In this document: positions 42,313 through 50,869 of the stretch, piece after piece
Layout of the letters: every line of letters starts with the position of its first letter
How positions within the stretch are numbered: the stretch's first letter is position 1
DNA from: Clostridiales bacterium
GTDB taxonomy: Bacteria; Bacillota; Clostridia; Saccharofermentanales; Saccharofermentanaceae
Direction of reading: 5' to 3'
Assembly (NCBI GenBank): GCA_017961235.1
Contig: JAGCXQ010000016.1
Location: forward strand, 1 to 52,485
DNA length: 52,485 nt
Made by a program: the position numbers and the translations under genes
The notes under the pieces: generated by a model
Told to the model about the DNA's origin: nothing
The model's database searches: none
What the model saw: the letters and a program-made list of their open reading frames with translations, nothing else

Positions 42313-43545
42313 ATGCAAAGAGTGCTGGTGATTGGCTGTGGAAAGCTGGCGCGAGCCGTAATACCGATGCTGTCGCAGAATTCTGTTTATTTCCGTGAGG
42401 TGTGCCTCAGCGGCCGCAGCAAGGAAAAGTGCGACACCTATAAGAAAAAATACTCCAGCGATAAGCAGAAGATCGTGACGGCATATGTGGATATCCGCAA
42501 TATGGAGAAGACTCTCCTGATGGCGAAGATCTACCGGCCGGATCTGGTCATCAATCTCGCGCCTTCTTCCCTGAATCTTCAGGTGATGGATCTGTGTCTG
42601 CAGATCGGAGCGAATTATATCGATGCATCTCTATATATGCCGAAGGGCTCTACAACATGCGATATCGATGCAGAATATGCTTATGACCAGAAGTTCCGTG
42701 AGAAGGAGCTTACAGCGGTCATCGGCTGCGGATTTAACCCCGGAGTTATCGATGCATTTGCCCAGTATGCGTATGTCAAGCAGATGGATGATGTCAGAAC
42801 GGTAGATATCCTGGATATGAATGCCGGCACCAATGCGCATCCGTATCTGATGAATACTCCTATGATGACCAGCCTCCGCCAGATCTCTTCCGAGGCCCGC
42901 ATGTGGTCCAACGGTGAGATCGTAAAGATCCCGCCGATGAGCACGCAGGCGAAGTATTCCTTCCCGGAGATCGGCAAGAGAAATCTCTACATGGTCGATC
43001 ACGAAGTTATCGATGCGCTTTCCGGAGAGATCCCGGATGCAACATCTATCCGTTATTTTTCTGCGTTTAAGCGCCCGTTCCTCTCGATGGTACGTATCCT
43101 CCGTGAGGTCGGCATGACTTCCACTACTCCGGTGGATATCGACGGCCAGCAGATCGCACCTTTGGACTTCTTATCCGAAGTCATGCCGCAGCAGGAAGAC
43201 CTGGTCGCGACAGCCAAGGGAAAGACCGGTGTCGGAATGCTGATCCATGGCAGCAAGGAAGGCGCCGAGAAGCAGTGCCTGGTCTATACGCTCGTAGATC
43301 ATCAGGAGTGCTTCGCCAAGTACGGTGCTTCTGCAACTGACTTCATGGCAGCGGCAGCACTCGTTTCCGGTGCGATCCTGATGTCACTGGGACCGTGGAA
43401 AAAGCCGGGCATACACATGGTTGCGGAATTTGATCCGCTCCCGTTCTTAAAAGAACTGAAGAATCAGGGATTCACTTATAAATTCTTAGATGATGCTCCG
43501 GAACTCGATGTGATCTCCGGGTCTTCCGACGAAGAAGAGGAGTGA
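42313..43545 (+). CDS. Saccharopine dehydrogenase / carboxynorspermidine synthase family
   Basis: A 410-residue NAD(P)-dependent dehydrogenase. The N-terminal Rossmann fold starts MQRVLVIGCGKLARAVIPML. The central GCGFNPGVIDAFAQYA is typical of the family's lysine/norspermidine branch (Lys9-like). Members act as carboxynorspermidine dehydrogenase in polyamine synthesis or as saccharopine dehydrogenase; the usual decarboxylase partner nspC is not here. The C-terminal tail (SGSSDEEEE) is acidic. GAGGAGG lies 6-8 bases before the ATG. It is probably co-transcribed with the HAD/kinase-like gene. Its last 70 bases overlap the convergent YfhO-like gene. Confidence 0.85.
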   Translation: MQRVLVIGCGKLARAVIPMLSQNSVYFREVCLSGRSKEKCDTYKKKYSSDKQKIVTAYVDIRNMEKTLLMAKIYRPDLVINLAPSSLNLQVMDLCLQIGANYIDASLYMPKGSTTCDIDAEYAYDQKFREKELTAVIGCGFNPGVIDAFAQYAYVKQMDDVRTVDILDMNAGTNAHPYLMNTPMMTSLRQISSEARMWSNGEIVKIPPMSTQAKYSFPEIGKRNLYMVDHEVIDALSGEIPDATSIRYFSAFKRPFLSMVRILREVGMTSTTPVDIDGQQIAPLDFLSEVMPQQEDLVATAKGKTGVGMLIHGSKEGAEKQCLVYTLVDHQECFAKYGASATDFMAAAALVSGAILMSLGPWKKPGIHMVAEFDPLPFLKELKNQGFTYKFLDDAPELDVISGSSDEEEE

Positions 43546-45206
43546 TCCTTTGAGGCTCGGCCGTTGTGAAAACAGACCACGGCCAGAAGGAAGAAGGAAA
43601 AACAGCTGATCCATCCGCCCCATGCTGTTCCCGGAGCAGCGTAATGCAGGTGGATGATATAGTGACCAGATGAAATATCCGATGAGACCCAGGCATCCCG
43701 GTACGCATGTACGGGATGCTTTTTTCCGTTCACATAGAGAGACCAGCCTCTCTCATAAGGGATATTCGTAAGAAGTGTGGAATCAAAAGCGACCAGCGCA
43801 TCGGCCGAGATCCCGTCAGCATTTTCTTCCATATTCGTGATCCCGAAGGTGACATTCTCCGTAAACTGATTCCAGTTGATCGTATTCATGTATCCGAATT
43901 CTGCCGAGGTACTTTTCAGGTCCTGCGGATGGGAAGAATGAAGACGTATCGTCAGATTCTGTCCGACGTTATAGGTGCCGAGATTAATAAGGACTTTCTC
44001 ATTACTGTTTGAGATGGTGGCGACGATGCGGTCGTTGACATAAAGATCCACCGGATGATGAAGGGACGGAAGTTTTACCGCGCAGAACAGCGGATCGGAA
44101 AACATCGTGGTCATGGTAAAACTTACATTTCTCGTATCCGAATAGACGGGACCTTCCGAGTAGGTATCCTGAAAAGGAATGATCGGAAGAGACGGCCAGA
44201 GAGAGTAGAACCAGTCATTCAGAAAATCGAAAATGGAATCATAATCGGAGGAATCGGAGGTTCCGGAAGCGTCAGAGGAAGCACTGCCGGAAGGGACCTG
44301 CTCTTTATTCTGCGCGGAGATAACCAGAATCGAGTGTTTCTCGTTTAGTAAGACTCTGGTCGCATCCGTCATGTATGTTACGTCGGTGTGGTATCTGTCT
44401 GTATCGTTTCCCAGCTTCTGCAGAAAAGACGCGGAAGGTTCGCCCTTTACGGCATAGGGCATCTGAAGGAACTGCGGCAGCAGGATGAATGCGCAAAGGC
44501 CGAGGGAGAGTGCACAGCAAAGGGCTTCTTTTCTCTTTTTCCGGAACAGGCCGGTCAGGAGAAGTACCGGGAAGAATAGAAGGTCCCAGGTGGCGCTGCT
44601 TAAGAAAAGAATGCAAAGCAGAAAGATATCCGACAGAGCAAAGGCCTTCTTCTCTTTTCCATTCTCCCGGAAAAGCCTTAAAAGGACGCCCGGGAAGAGA
44701 AAGAAAGCATCTGATACAGGGAAGCGGAGAAGGTAGCATAGGCCCAGCAAAGCAGCTGTGTAAAGAAAACTCAGGATCGCGGTGAAACGGAAGGACCGCC
44801 TCGGGGAAAAAGAAGACAGCATGTAGAAGAATACCGCGCCGGCAAGTCCCAGGCGGAGTGCGGATAGAAGCGCCATCGCCTGCGGATGGATGGAGACGGG
44901 AAGAAGAGAGAAGGGGAGCGTCAGAAGGCCGCCGTATCCGGAAAGAAGGAGCCTCGGGATACTCATGCCCATCCCTACATCAAAGGTATAGCTGCTGAAG
45001 TCCGCGCGGGAAAAGCGGCTCCGGAATACTCCGAGAGAGGTGATCTCCGAAGCTCCGAAACCGGAAGAACCGGAAAAATAGATGCCCGTCAATATAAAAA
45101 ACAGGATCCAGAACGTAAAACCAAATACCCCAAAGAGGATCGGGCGGCTGATGGAGCCTCCGATCTTATCAGAAGAGACTTTTTTTGATATTTTACGGCC
45201 GGACAT
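43476..45206 (-). CDS. YfhO-like membrane protein
   Basis: A 576-residue protein with about eight hydrophobic segments in its first half. A large outer domain (~280-520) ends with the YfhO-type pattern LLTNIPYERGWSLYVNGKKH, and one final helix (WGGWISCFSFFLLAVVCFHN) is followed by a Ser/Asp-rich tail. In Bacillus and Listeria YfhO-like proteins act in glycosylation of teichoic acids (established for family members). This one is shorter than the ~850-residue forms, mainly in the membrane part. AAAGGAA lies 6 bases before the ATG at 45206; the upstream frame to 45245 is rejected. Confidence 0.8.
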   Translation of the reverse strand: MSGRKISKKVSSDKIGGSISRPILFGVFGFTFWILFFILTGIYFSGSSGFGASEITSLGVFRSRFSRADFSSYTFDVGMGMSIPRLLLSGYGGLLTLPFSLLPVSIHPQAMALLSALRLGLAGAVFFYMLSSFSPRRSFRFTAILSFLYTAALLGLCYLLRFPVSDAFFLFPGVLLRLFRENGKEKKAFALSDIFLLCILFLSSATWDLLFFPVLLLTGLFRKKRKEALCCALSLGLCAFILLPQFLQMPYAVKGEPSASFLQKLGNDTDRYHTDVTYMTDATRVLLNEKHSILVISAQNKEQVPSGSASSDASGTSDSSDYDSIFDFLNDWFYSLWPSLPIIPFQDTYSEGPVYSDTRNVSFTMTTMFSDPLFCAVKLPSLHHPVDLYVNDRIVATISNSNEKVLINLGTYNVGQNLTIRLHSSHPQDLKSTSAEFGYMNTINWNQFTENVTFGITNMEENADGISADALVAFDSTLLTNIPYERGWSLYVNGKKHPVHAYRDAWVSSDISSGHYIIHLHYAAPGTAWGGWISCFSFFLLAVVCFHNGRASKDHSSSSSEDPEITSSSGASSKNL

Positions 45207-45381
45207 GAAAGTTCCTTTCTTCCCCCAAGACTTGATCTTAGACACCCATCATAACACACCCGAAGTTGAAATAGTCTTGAAAATCTGTTATATTCGTCTT
45301 TAATTACAACTATTATGAAATCACGCGCACAGTCTCGCGCCGCAGTAATACTGCGGGATATAAGGAAGGAAAGGAACGCAC

Positions 45382-46737
45382 GTGCCCGACGACAGTATAG
45401 GCCAAATAGTTTTGGACCTGGTCATAGTTTTGATCTTTATTCTGATCAATGCCTTTTTCTCGGCTGCTGAAATGGCAGTCATCTCTCTTAATGACGCAAA
45501 AGTAAAAAAACAGGCGGAAGATGGCAATAAAAAAGCCAGAAGAGTCCTGAAGTTTATCGAGAATCCATCTACGTTTCTCGCGACGATCCAGGTCGGCGTA
45601 ACGCTGGCAGGATTCCTCGCCAGTGCTTTTGCCGCGAACAGATTCACCGGAAGAATGACCGCATGGCTCGATCCGGACGGGAAGTATTCCTGGCTGGCGA
45701 CGGTCTGCACGATCATCGTCACCGTGATCCTCTCGTATTTCTCTCTCGTTCTCGGCGAACTCGTGCCGAAGCGTATCGCACAGAATAATGCGGAAAAGCT
45801 CGCTTTCCGTTCTTCCAGTATCGTACGGACTTTCGGAACGATCATGAAGCCGTTTGTAAAGTTCCTGACGATCAGTACGAATGCGGTCCTCCGTCTCCTT
45901 CACATCGATCCGGAAGTCAAGGAGACCAATGTTACGGAAGAAGAGATCCGCATGATGGTCGATGTCGGCTCTGAAGAGGGTTCCATCGAGGATTCCGAGA
46001 AGCAGATGATCCAGAATATCTTCGAGTTCAACGATAAGGACGTCGTGGAGATCATGACCCACAGAAAGAAGATCGTGGCACTGCCGATCGATGCTTCCTA
46101 CGACGAGGTTATGGATATCGCCAGAAATGAGAAATATACGCGAATCCCGATCTATAAGGAGACAATCGACGAGATCGTTGGTATACTACATATTAAGGAC
46201 CTGCTGGGACTTACCAGAGAAGATGTCGAGCATGGCGAATTCTCCCTGGAGAAGATCATGCGACCTCCGCTCTTCGTTCACGAGACAAAGAAGATCTCTT
46301 CGCTGTTCCATGAGATGAAGAAAGGTAAGATGCAGCTTGCCGTTATCGTCGATGAGTACGGCGGAACGATGGGTATCGCGACGATCGAGGATATGCTCGA
46401 GGAGATCGTAGGTAACATCACGGATGAATTTGACGAAGAGGAGCAGGAGCTTCTGAAGATGAACGACGGCGGATTCCTGGTACGAGGAGACATGACGCTC
46501 AGCGACCTCGAAGAAGCGATAGGCGTGGATCTGGTCAGCGAGGATTACGATACGATCGCAGGCCTGACCTTAAGCCTTCTAGACAGAGTACCAGACCACG
46601 GGGAAACACCGGAGGTCCAGTATAAAAACTTAAAGATAAAGGTCATACAGGTGGAGGAAAACTGGATCTCCAGACTCCTCCTGCACGTGGTTCCGGTCGA
46701 AGAGAACGAGAACGGCGACGAAGAAGAAAAGGAGTAG
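45382..46737 (+). CDS. CNNM/CorC-type (hemolysin-like) transporter
   Basis: A 451-residue protein with the three-part layout of the family. The DUF21/CNNM membrane domain covers ~1-190 (FFSAAEMAVISLNDAKV; VTLAGFLASAFAANRF). A CBS-domain pair covers ~210-335, with MTHRKKIVALPID at its start and LGLTREDVEHGEF in the middle. A CorC/HlyC C-terminal domain covers ~350-440 (GFLVRGDMTLSDLEEAIGVD). Family members export or sense magnesium or other divalent cations; the hemolysin name is historical. The start codon is GTG with AAAGGAA 5-6 bases upstream. It is followed after 3 bases by a small membrane protein. Confidence 0.92.
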   Translation: MPDDSIGQIVLDLVIVLIFILINAFFSAAEMAVISLNDAKVKKQAEDGNKKARRVLKFIENPSTFLATIQVGVTLAGFLASAFAANRFTGRMTAWLDPDGKYSWLATVCTIIVTVILSYFSLVLGELVPKRIAQNNAEKLAFRSSSIVRTFGTIMKPFVKFLTISTNAVLRLLHIDPEVKETNVTEEEIRMMVDVGSEEGSIEDSEKQMIQNIFEFNDKDVVEIMTHRKKIVALPIDASYDEVMDIARNEKYTRIPIYKETIDEIVGILHIKDLLGLTREDVEHGEFSLEKIMRPPLFVHETKKISSLFHEMKKGKMQLAVIVDEYGGTMGIATIEDMLEEIVGNITDEFDEEEQELLKMNDGGFLVRGDMTLSDLEEAIGVDLVSEDYDTIAGLTLSLLDRVPDHGETPEVQYKNLKIKVIQVEENWISRLLLHVVPVEENENGDEEEKE

Positions 46738-46740
46738 GTT

Positions 46741-47178
46741 ATGGCAGAAGAACAAGAGAAGCTTTCCCGTAAAGAAAGAGCGGAGCTTAAGGAACAGGCA
46801 AAACAGGAAAAACACGACGCAAAGAAGACCGGCGCGAAGAACGTATGCCGCTTCGGTATCATCCAGGCACTGATCTCTTTTCTGGTCCTGATCGTATTCG
46901 TTATCTCGTGGCTGTGCCTGGATGGCAAGGATCCGCAGCCGTGGTTCTATAAGACCATCGTCAAATGGGTCATGGGTCTGTGGCTGATCGCTGAGATCTT
47001 CATCTCGCTGTTCATGTGGTTCTACAGCAGCCGCCTCGTAAAGAAGTGGGACGATAAGGGCGAGAAGCTCAAGGGTGCAAAGATGTCCCTCACACTGAAC
47101 CGTGCATATGTTATCGGCGGTGCGATCCCGACAGCGATCACACTGGTTGTTCTCGGAATCATCAGCCTGTTTAAATAA
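46741..47178 (+). CDS. Small three-helix membrane protein
   Basis: A 145-residue protein. The first ~35 residues are strongly charged (EKLSRKERAELKEQAKQEKH) and probably form a cytoplasmic coiled coil. Three helices follow (~40-60, 75-93 and 122-144, the last ending IISLFK). I do not recognise a family. AAGGAG lies 6 bases before the ATG, inside the end of the CNNM gene, and only 3 bases separate the genes. It may therefore be co-made with and assist the transporter. Confidence 0.7.
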   Translation: MAEEQEKLSRKERAELKEQAKQEKHDAKKTGAKNVCRFGIIQALISFLVLIVFVISWLCLDGKDPQPWFYKTIVKWVMGLWLIAEIFISLFMWFYSSRLVKKWDDKGEKLKGAKMSLTLNRAYVIGGAIPTAITLVVLGIISLFK

Positions 47179-47198
47179 TCTGTTTTAAGTAAAAAATG

Positions 47199-47230
47199 AA
47201 GACCGTCGGAAGAAATTCCGGCGGTCTTTT
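47199..47230 (+). terminator. Terminator of the CNNM operon
   Basis: AAGACCGTCGG pairs with CCGGCGGTCTT (one mismatch) around a short loop, followed by TTCTTAT. It lies 20 bases past the last stop. The reverse strand has some T residues too, so it may also stop uppP transcripts. Confidence 0.85.
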
Positions 47231-47288
47231 CTTATCCCATTTTCAATTGTATCTTCACGTGGACTTGAACTGTCGGAGATCCGGAAGA

Positions 47289-48131
47289 TCAAGCCAGTGC
47301 GAAGTAGAGGACAACGACCGCGCCCAGGATGATGCGGTAGATACCGAAGATCTTGTAGTCGTGCTTCTTTACGTAGTTCAGGAGCGCTCTGAGTACGACC
47401 AGCGATACGAGGAAAGCGATCGCACATCCGACAAAAAGCGTGAGGATCTCTGTGGAGGAGAAATTAAAACCGAACTTGAGGAGCTTGATGAAGCTAAGTC
47501 CGAACATGACCGGTACGGCCATGAAGAAAGTGAACTCGGCAGCGCTCGTACGGTTGATGCCGATCGAGAGGGATCCGATGATGGTCGATCCGGAACGGGA
47601 TGTGCCCGGAATGATGGACAGGCACTGGAACAGTCCGATGATAAAAGCATCTTTAAAGGAGATATCGTCGACGGATTCAACACGGGGGAGCTTGTTCTTT
47701 CTGGACTGCTCGACGATGATGAGGATCACGCCGTAAGCAGCCAGCGCTGCGCCGATGATGTATGGAGTCTGCAGGTGTGCCTCCACGTAGTCATCGAAAA
47801 GAAGGGTGATGGCCACGCCCGGGATGCAGGCGATGACGACCTTGAACCACATCATGAAGATCTCTTTTTTCACATAGCATTTCTTTCCCGACATACCCGG
47901 CTGCTCTCCGTAGCCAAATGGCCACAGGCGCTTCCAGAAGGTTACGACGACCGCCATAATGGCGCCGAGCTGGATGACGACGAAGAATACATTCTTAAAC
48001 TCTTCACTCTGAGAGAGGGGAAGGATCTCGTCGAGAAGCAGCATGTGTGCTGTTGAGCTGATTGGGAGCCATTCGGAGATGCCTTCCACGATGCCGATGA
48101 TAGCTAGCTTGATCCATTCAAATACTGTCAT
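47289..48131 (-). CDS. uppP: Undecaprenyl-diphosphatase UppP (BacA)
   Basis: A 280-residue, multi-pass membrane phosphatase. It recycles undecaprenyl diphosphate to the monophosphate carrier used for peptidoglycan and teichoic acid synthesis and can confer bacitracin resistance when abundant. Both active-site motifs are present: VEGISEWLPISSTAHMLL (~15-32) and PGTSRSGSTIIGSLSIG. The C-terminus ends IYRIILGAVVVLYFALA. The ATG at 48131 has AGGTGGG upstream and begins at the family's normal start, MTVFEWIKLAIIG. The longer frame to 48323 is rejected. Confidence 0.95.
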   Translation of the reverse strand: MTVFEWIKLAIIGIVEGISEWLPISSTAHMLLLDEILPLSQSEEFKNVFFVVIQLGAIMAVVVTFWKRLWPFGYGEQPGMSGKKCYVKKEIFMMWFKVVIACIPGVAITLLFDDYVEAHLQTPYIIGAALAAYGVILIIVEQSRKNKLPRVESVDDISFKDAFIIGLFQCLSIIPGTSRSGSTIIGSLSIGINRTSAAEFTFFMAVPVMFGLSFIKLLKFGFNFSSTEILTLFVGCAIAFLVSLVVLRALLNYVKKHDYKIFGIYRIILGAVVVLYFALA

Positions 48132-48174
48132 TTTCTTCCCACCTTTGGTAATATGGTTTCCAGTATAGCACATC

Positions 48175-49095
48175 ATGCAAATAGAGGATAAGGAGAGGCC
48201 TTTCGCGCCGTTATTGACAGGGGAAATGGAAAAAGAGAGTAGGAGGATCCATCCGAGGATCAAGTATGCAGTGATATTTCTGGCATTGTTTATGGTGGAG
48301 GTCCTGATTGCTCTCTTTGCCAAAGGAGCTGTCCGCGGCTACGTGGGAGATGTCATCGTCATCCCGGCGGTCTATTTCTTCCTGCGGGCAGTGCTTTTCC
48401 CGAAGGATGGGATATTCTCCGTATATGTCCTCCCGTTCCTATGCTATTTCACCGGCTGGATCGCAGAGATCCTCCAGGCTTTTTCTTTTTCAAAAGCACT
48501 TGGCATCGACGCTACATCTCCGCTCGGCATCGCGCTTGGCGGGGTATATGACCCGAAGGACGGCCTCTGCTACTTTATCGGGCTACTTCTGATCGGGCTG
48601 TTCCTCGCACTGGAGACCCACTGGAAAGACGACCGCCGCTGGTTCTATCCGGTCGCCGTCTTCCTTCACTGGACATGGGGCTATATCCAGACATTTGCCG
48701 GATTTGTCGTGTTCCTGTGGTACATAAAGTGCCGCCACTTCTACTATAAAGGCGTGGTCCGGACGGTCTGGCCGCACGGCTCGGCGGTATCACTCGGTAT
48801 GTTTATCTTTACGCCCTGTGAGCCGGAGAAGGACGACGACAGCGACTGGGCGAAGAGAAGAAGGATCTATAACGAAGAAGTCGCGATCCATGAATACGGC
48901 CACACGTTCCAGTCACTTCTTCTGGGGCCGCTTTATCTTCTTGTGATCGGACTTCCGTCTATCATCTGGGCCAGCAGCAAGCGTCTCGAGAAAATGCGAC
49001 AGAAGAAGAATATCCCATATTCGAAGCTCTACTGCGAGAAATGGGCGTCCCACTGGGGCGAGAAAGTCACGAAAGAAAAGGCGGACTGGAGTTAA
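48175..49095 (+). CDS. DUF2809 membrane domain fused to an HExxH domain
   Basis: A 306-residue protein. Residues ~28-145 form a four-helix DUF2809-like domain (YVGDVIVIPAVYFFLRAVLF; YFTGWIAEILQ; LGIALGGVYDPKDGLCYFIG). After another helix (~158-185) comes a cytoplasmic or membrane-edge region with IHEYGHTFQS (238-247). This contains HEYGH, an HExxH metal-binding motif, followed by GPLYLLVIGLPSIIWA and CEKWASHWGE, which may supply the third ligand. A membrane metalloprotease or hydrolase is plausible but not shown. The start is uncertain: the ATG at 48175 has no ribosome binding site, and an ATG at 48226 has AGGGGAA almost adjacent. It is divergent from uppP. Confidence 0.65.
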   Translation: MQIEDKERPFAPLLTGEMEKESRRIHPRIKYAVIFLALFMVEVLIALFAKGAVRGYVGDVIVIPAVYFFLRAVLFPKDGIFSVYVLPFLCYFTGWIAEILQAFSFSKALGIDATSPLGIALGGVYDPKDGLCYFIGLLLIGLFLALETHWKDDRRWFYPVAVFLHWTWGYIQTFAGFVVFLWYIKCRHFYYKGVVRTVWPHGSAVSLGMFIFTPCEPEKDDDSDWAKRRRIYNEEVAIHEYGHTFQSLLLGPLYLLVIGLPSIIWASSKRLEKMRQKKNIPYSKLYCEKWASHWGEKVTKEKADWS

Positions 49096-49140
49096 TACTC
49101 AAGGATCTTTGCAGGTAATCTGTCTCTACTCGGAAAAAGT

Positions 49141-49172
49141 CGTAAAACACGCACAATTTTGTGCATTTTACG
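49141..49172. promoter_or_regulatory. Interrupted palindrome upstream of guaA
   Basis: CGTAAAA and GCACAA on the left pair with TTGTGC and TTTTACG on the right, in a 32-base imperfect palindrome with an inner AATT centre. No T-run follows, so a terminator is unlikely. It lies 74 bases before the guaA ATG and could be an operator. Regulator unknown. Confidence 0.4.
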
Positions 49173-49245
49173 GATATAAATCCACGGTGCTTTTGCTGTA
49201 TTATAACCACATAAAATTCCACACATATTTCGGGGAGGCGCCACC

Positions 49246-50787
49246 ATGCAGAATGAAATGATCCTTATCCTGGATTTCGGAGGCCAGTACAACCAGCTCA
49301 TCGCAAGAAGAGTTCGTGACTTAAGCGTTTACTGCGAAGTTCATCCGTACAACATGCCGATCGAAAAGATCAAAGAGATGAATCCGAAGGGTATCATCTT
49401 CACCGGTGGTCCGAGCAACGTCACAGATGACGATGCACCGAGATGCAGTAAAGAGATCTTCGAGCTCGGTATTCCGGTACTTGGAATCTGCTACGGCGCC
49501 CAGCTCATGAACTATCTCCTCGGCGGTAAAGTCGCAACGGCTCCGGTCCGTGAATACGGTCACACCGAAGTCGATGTCAATAATGAGACAGCACTTTTCA
49601 AACATGTTTCCAGCAAGACAGTCTGCTGGATGAGCCATACCGTTTATATCGCGGAAGCCGCTCCGGGATTCACTGTTACGGCAACCACGAAGGCCTGCCC
49701 GGTCGCTGCCGCACAGAATGTGGAGAAGGGCCTGTACTGCGTACAGTTCCATCCGGAAGTTTCCCATACTGTGGAAGGCAACAAGATGCTCGAGAACTTC
49801 TTAAAGCGCGTCTGCAAATGCGCTTGTGACTGGAAGATGGATTCTTTTGTCGAGACCTCGATCAAAGAGATCCGCGAAAAAGTCGGAAACGGTAAAGTCC
49901 TCTGCGCTCTTTCCGGCGGTGTAGACTCTTCTGTTGCTGCTGTTCTTCTTTCCAAGGCAGTCGGTAAGCAACTGACCTGCGTATTCGTAGATCACGGTCT
50001 TCTCAGAAAGAACGAAGGCGACGAGGTGGAAGCGGTATTCGGTCCGGAGGGACCTTATGACCTCAACTTCATCCGCGTCAATGCCCAGGAGCGTTTCTAC
50101 AGTAAGCTCGCCGGTGTGGAAGAACCGGAGAAGAAGAGAAAGATCATCGGTGAGGAATTCATCCGTGTATTCGAAGAAGAAGCAAAGAAGATCGGTGCGG
50201 TCGATTTCCTCGTCCAGGGCACCATCTATCCGGACGTTATTGAATCCGGCCTCGGTAAAAGCGCCGTCATCAAGTCTCACCACAATGTCGGCGGTCTTCC
50301 GGACTGCGTCGATTTCAAAGAGATCATCGAGCCGCTGCGCCTGCTCTTTAAGGATGAAGTAAGAAGAGCAGGACTTGAACTGGGTATTCCGGAGAACCTC
50401 GTTTTCCGTCAGCCGTTCCCGGGTCCGGGCCTTGCGATCCGTATCATCGGCGAAGTTACGGCCGAGAAGGTCCGCCTCGTACAGGATGCGGATGCGATCT
50501 TCCGTCAGGAGATGGCAAAAGCCGGCCTCGACAGAAATGCGAACCAGTATTTCGCAGCTCTCACCAACATGCGCTCCGTCGGCTGCATGGGTGATGAAAG
50601 AACTTACGATTACGCATGCGTTATCCGCGCGGTCACCACGACCGACTTCATGACAGCCGAGTTTGCCGAGCTCCCGTGGAGCCTCATCGGCCGCGTAAGC
50701 TCCCGTATCGTCAACGAAGTCAAGGGCATCAACCGAGTCCTCTATGACTGCACCGGGAAACCGCCGGCCACGATCGAACTCGAATAA
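49246..50787 (+). CDS. guaA: GMP synthase (glutamine-hydrolysing)
   Basis: A 513-residue bifunctional enzyme converting XMP, ATP and glutamine to GMP. The N-terminal class I amidotransferase has the catalytic Cys in GICYGAQLM and the HPEVSHT His-Glu pair. The ATP pyrophosphatase domain has the P-loop [12 protein letters not shown]. The C-terminal dimerisation domain includes [16 protein letters not shown] and ends [17 protein letters not shown] lies 6 bases before the ATG. An integrative element is inserted just past its stop; the last codons are intact. No guanine riboswitch could be recognised in the 150-base leader. Confidence 0.97.
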   Translation: MQNEMILILDFGGQYNQLIARRVRDLSVYCEVHPYNMPIEKIKEMNPKGIIFTGGPSNVTDDDAPRCSKEIFELGIPVLGICYGAQLMNYLLGGKVATAPVREYGHTEVDVNNETALFKHVSSKTVCWMSHTVYIAEAAPGFTVTATTKACPVAAAQNVEKGLYCVQFHPEVSHTVEGNKMLENFLKRVCKCACDWKMDSFVETSIKEIREKVGNGKVLCALSGGVDSSVAAVLLSKAVGKQLTCVFVDHGLLRKNEGDEVEAVFGPEGPYDLNFIRVNAQERFYSKLAGVEEPEKKRKIIGEEFIRVFEEEAKKIGAVDFLVQGTIYPDVIESGLGKSAVIKSHHNVGGLPDCVDFKEIIEPLRLLFKDEVRRAGLELGIPENLVFRQPFPGPGLAIRIIGEVTAEKVRLVQDADAIFRQEMAKAGLDRNANQYFAALTNMRSVGCMGDERTYDYACVIRAVTTTDFMTAEFAELPWSLIGRVSSRIVNEVKGINRVLYDCTGKPPATIELE

Positions 50788-50800
50788 TGGAAAATCCTTT

Positions 50801-50831
50801 GAAAGACCCTATTTGTAGGGCTTTCGTTTTT
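50801..50831 (+). terminator. guaA terminator
   Basis: GAAAGACCCTA and TAGGGCTTTC form a stem with a four-base loop TTTG, followed by GTTTTTG. It is 13 bases past the guaA stop. Confidence 0.85.
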
Positions 50832-50834
50832 GTA

Positions 50835-50853
50835 TGTTCCCAAAATGTTCCCA
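50835..50853 (+). repeat. Tandem TGTTCCCA repeats, candidate integrase arm or att region
   Basis: TGTTCCCA occurs at 50835-50842 and again at 50846-50853, separated by three A residues. Direct repeats of this kind beside an integrated element often are integrase arm-binding sites. The core crossover sequence cannot be defined without the right end. Confidence 0.45.
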
Positions 50854-50869
50854 AGACTCATTATTTGGG

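Noticed and set aside
49096..49245. Guanine riboswitch before guaA
   Set aside because: The conserved core (TATA...ATATGG and the two pyrimidine-rich loops) could not be found; only a palindrome is present.
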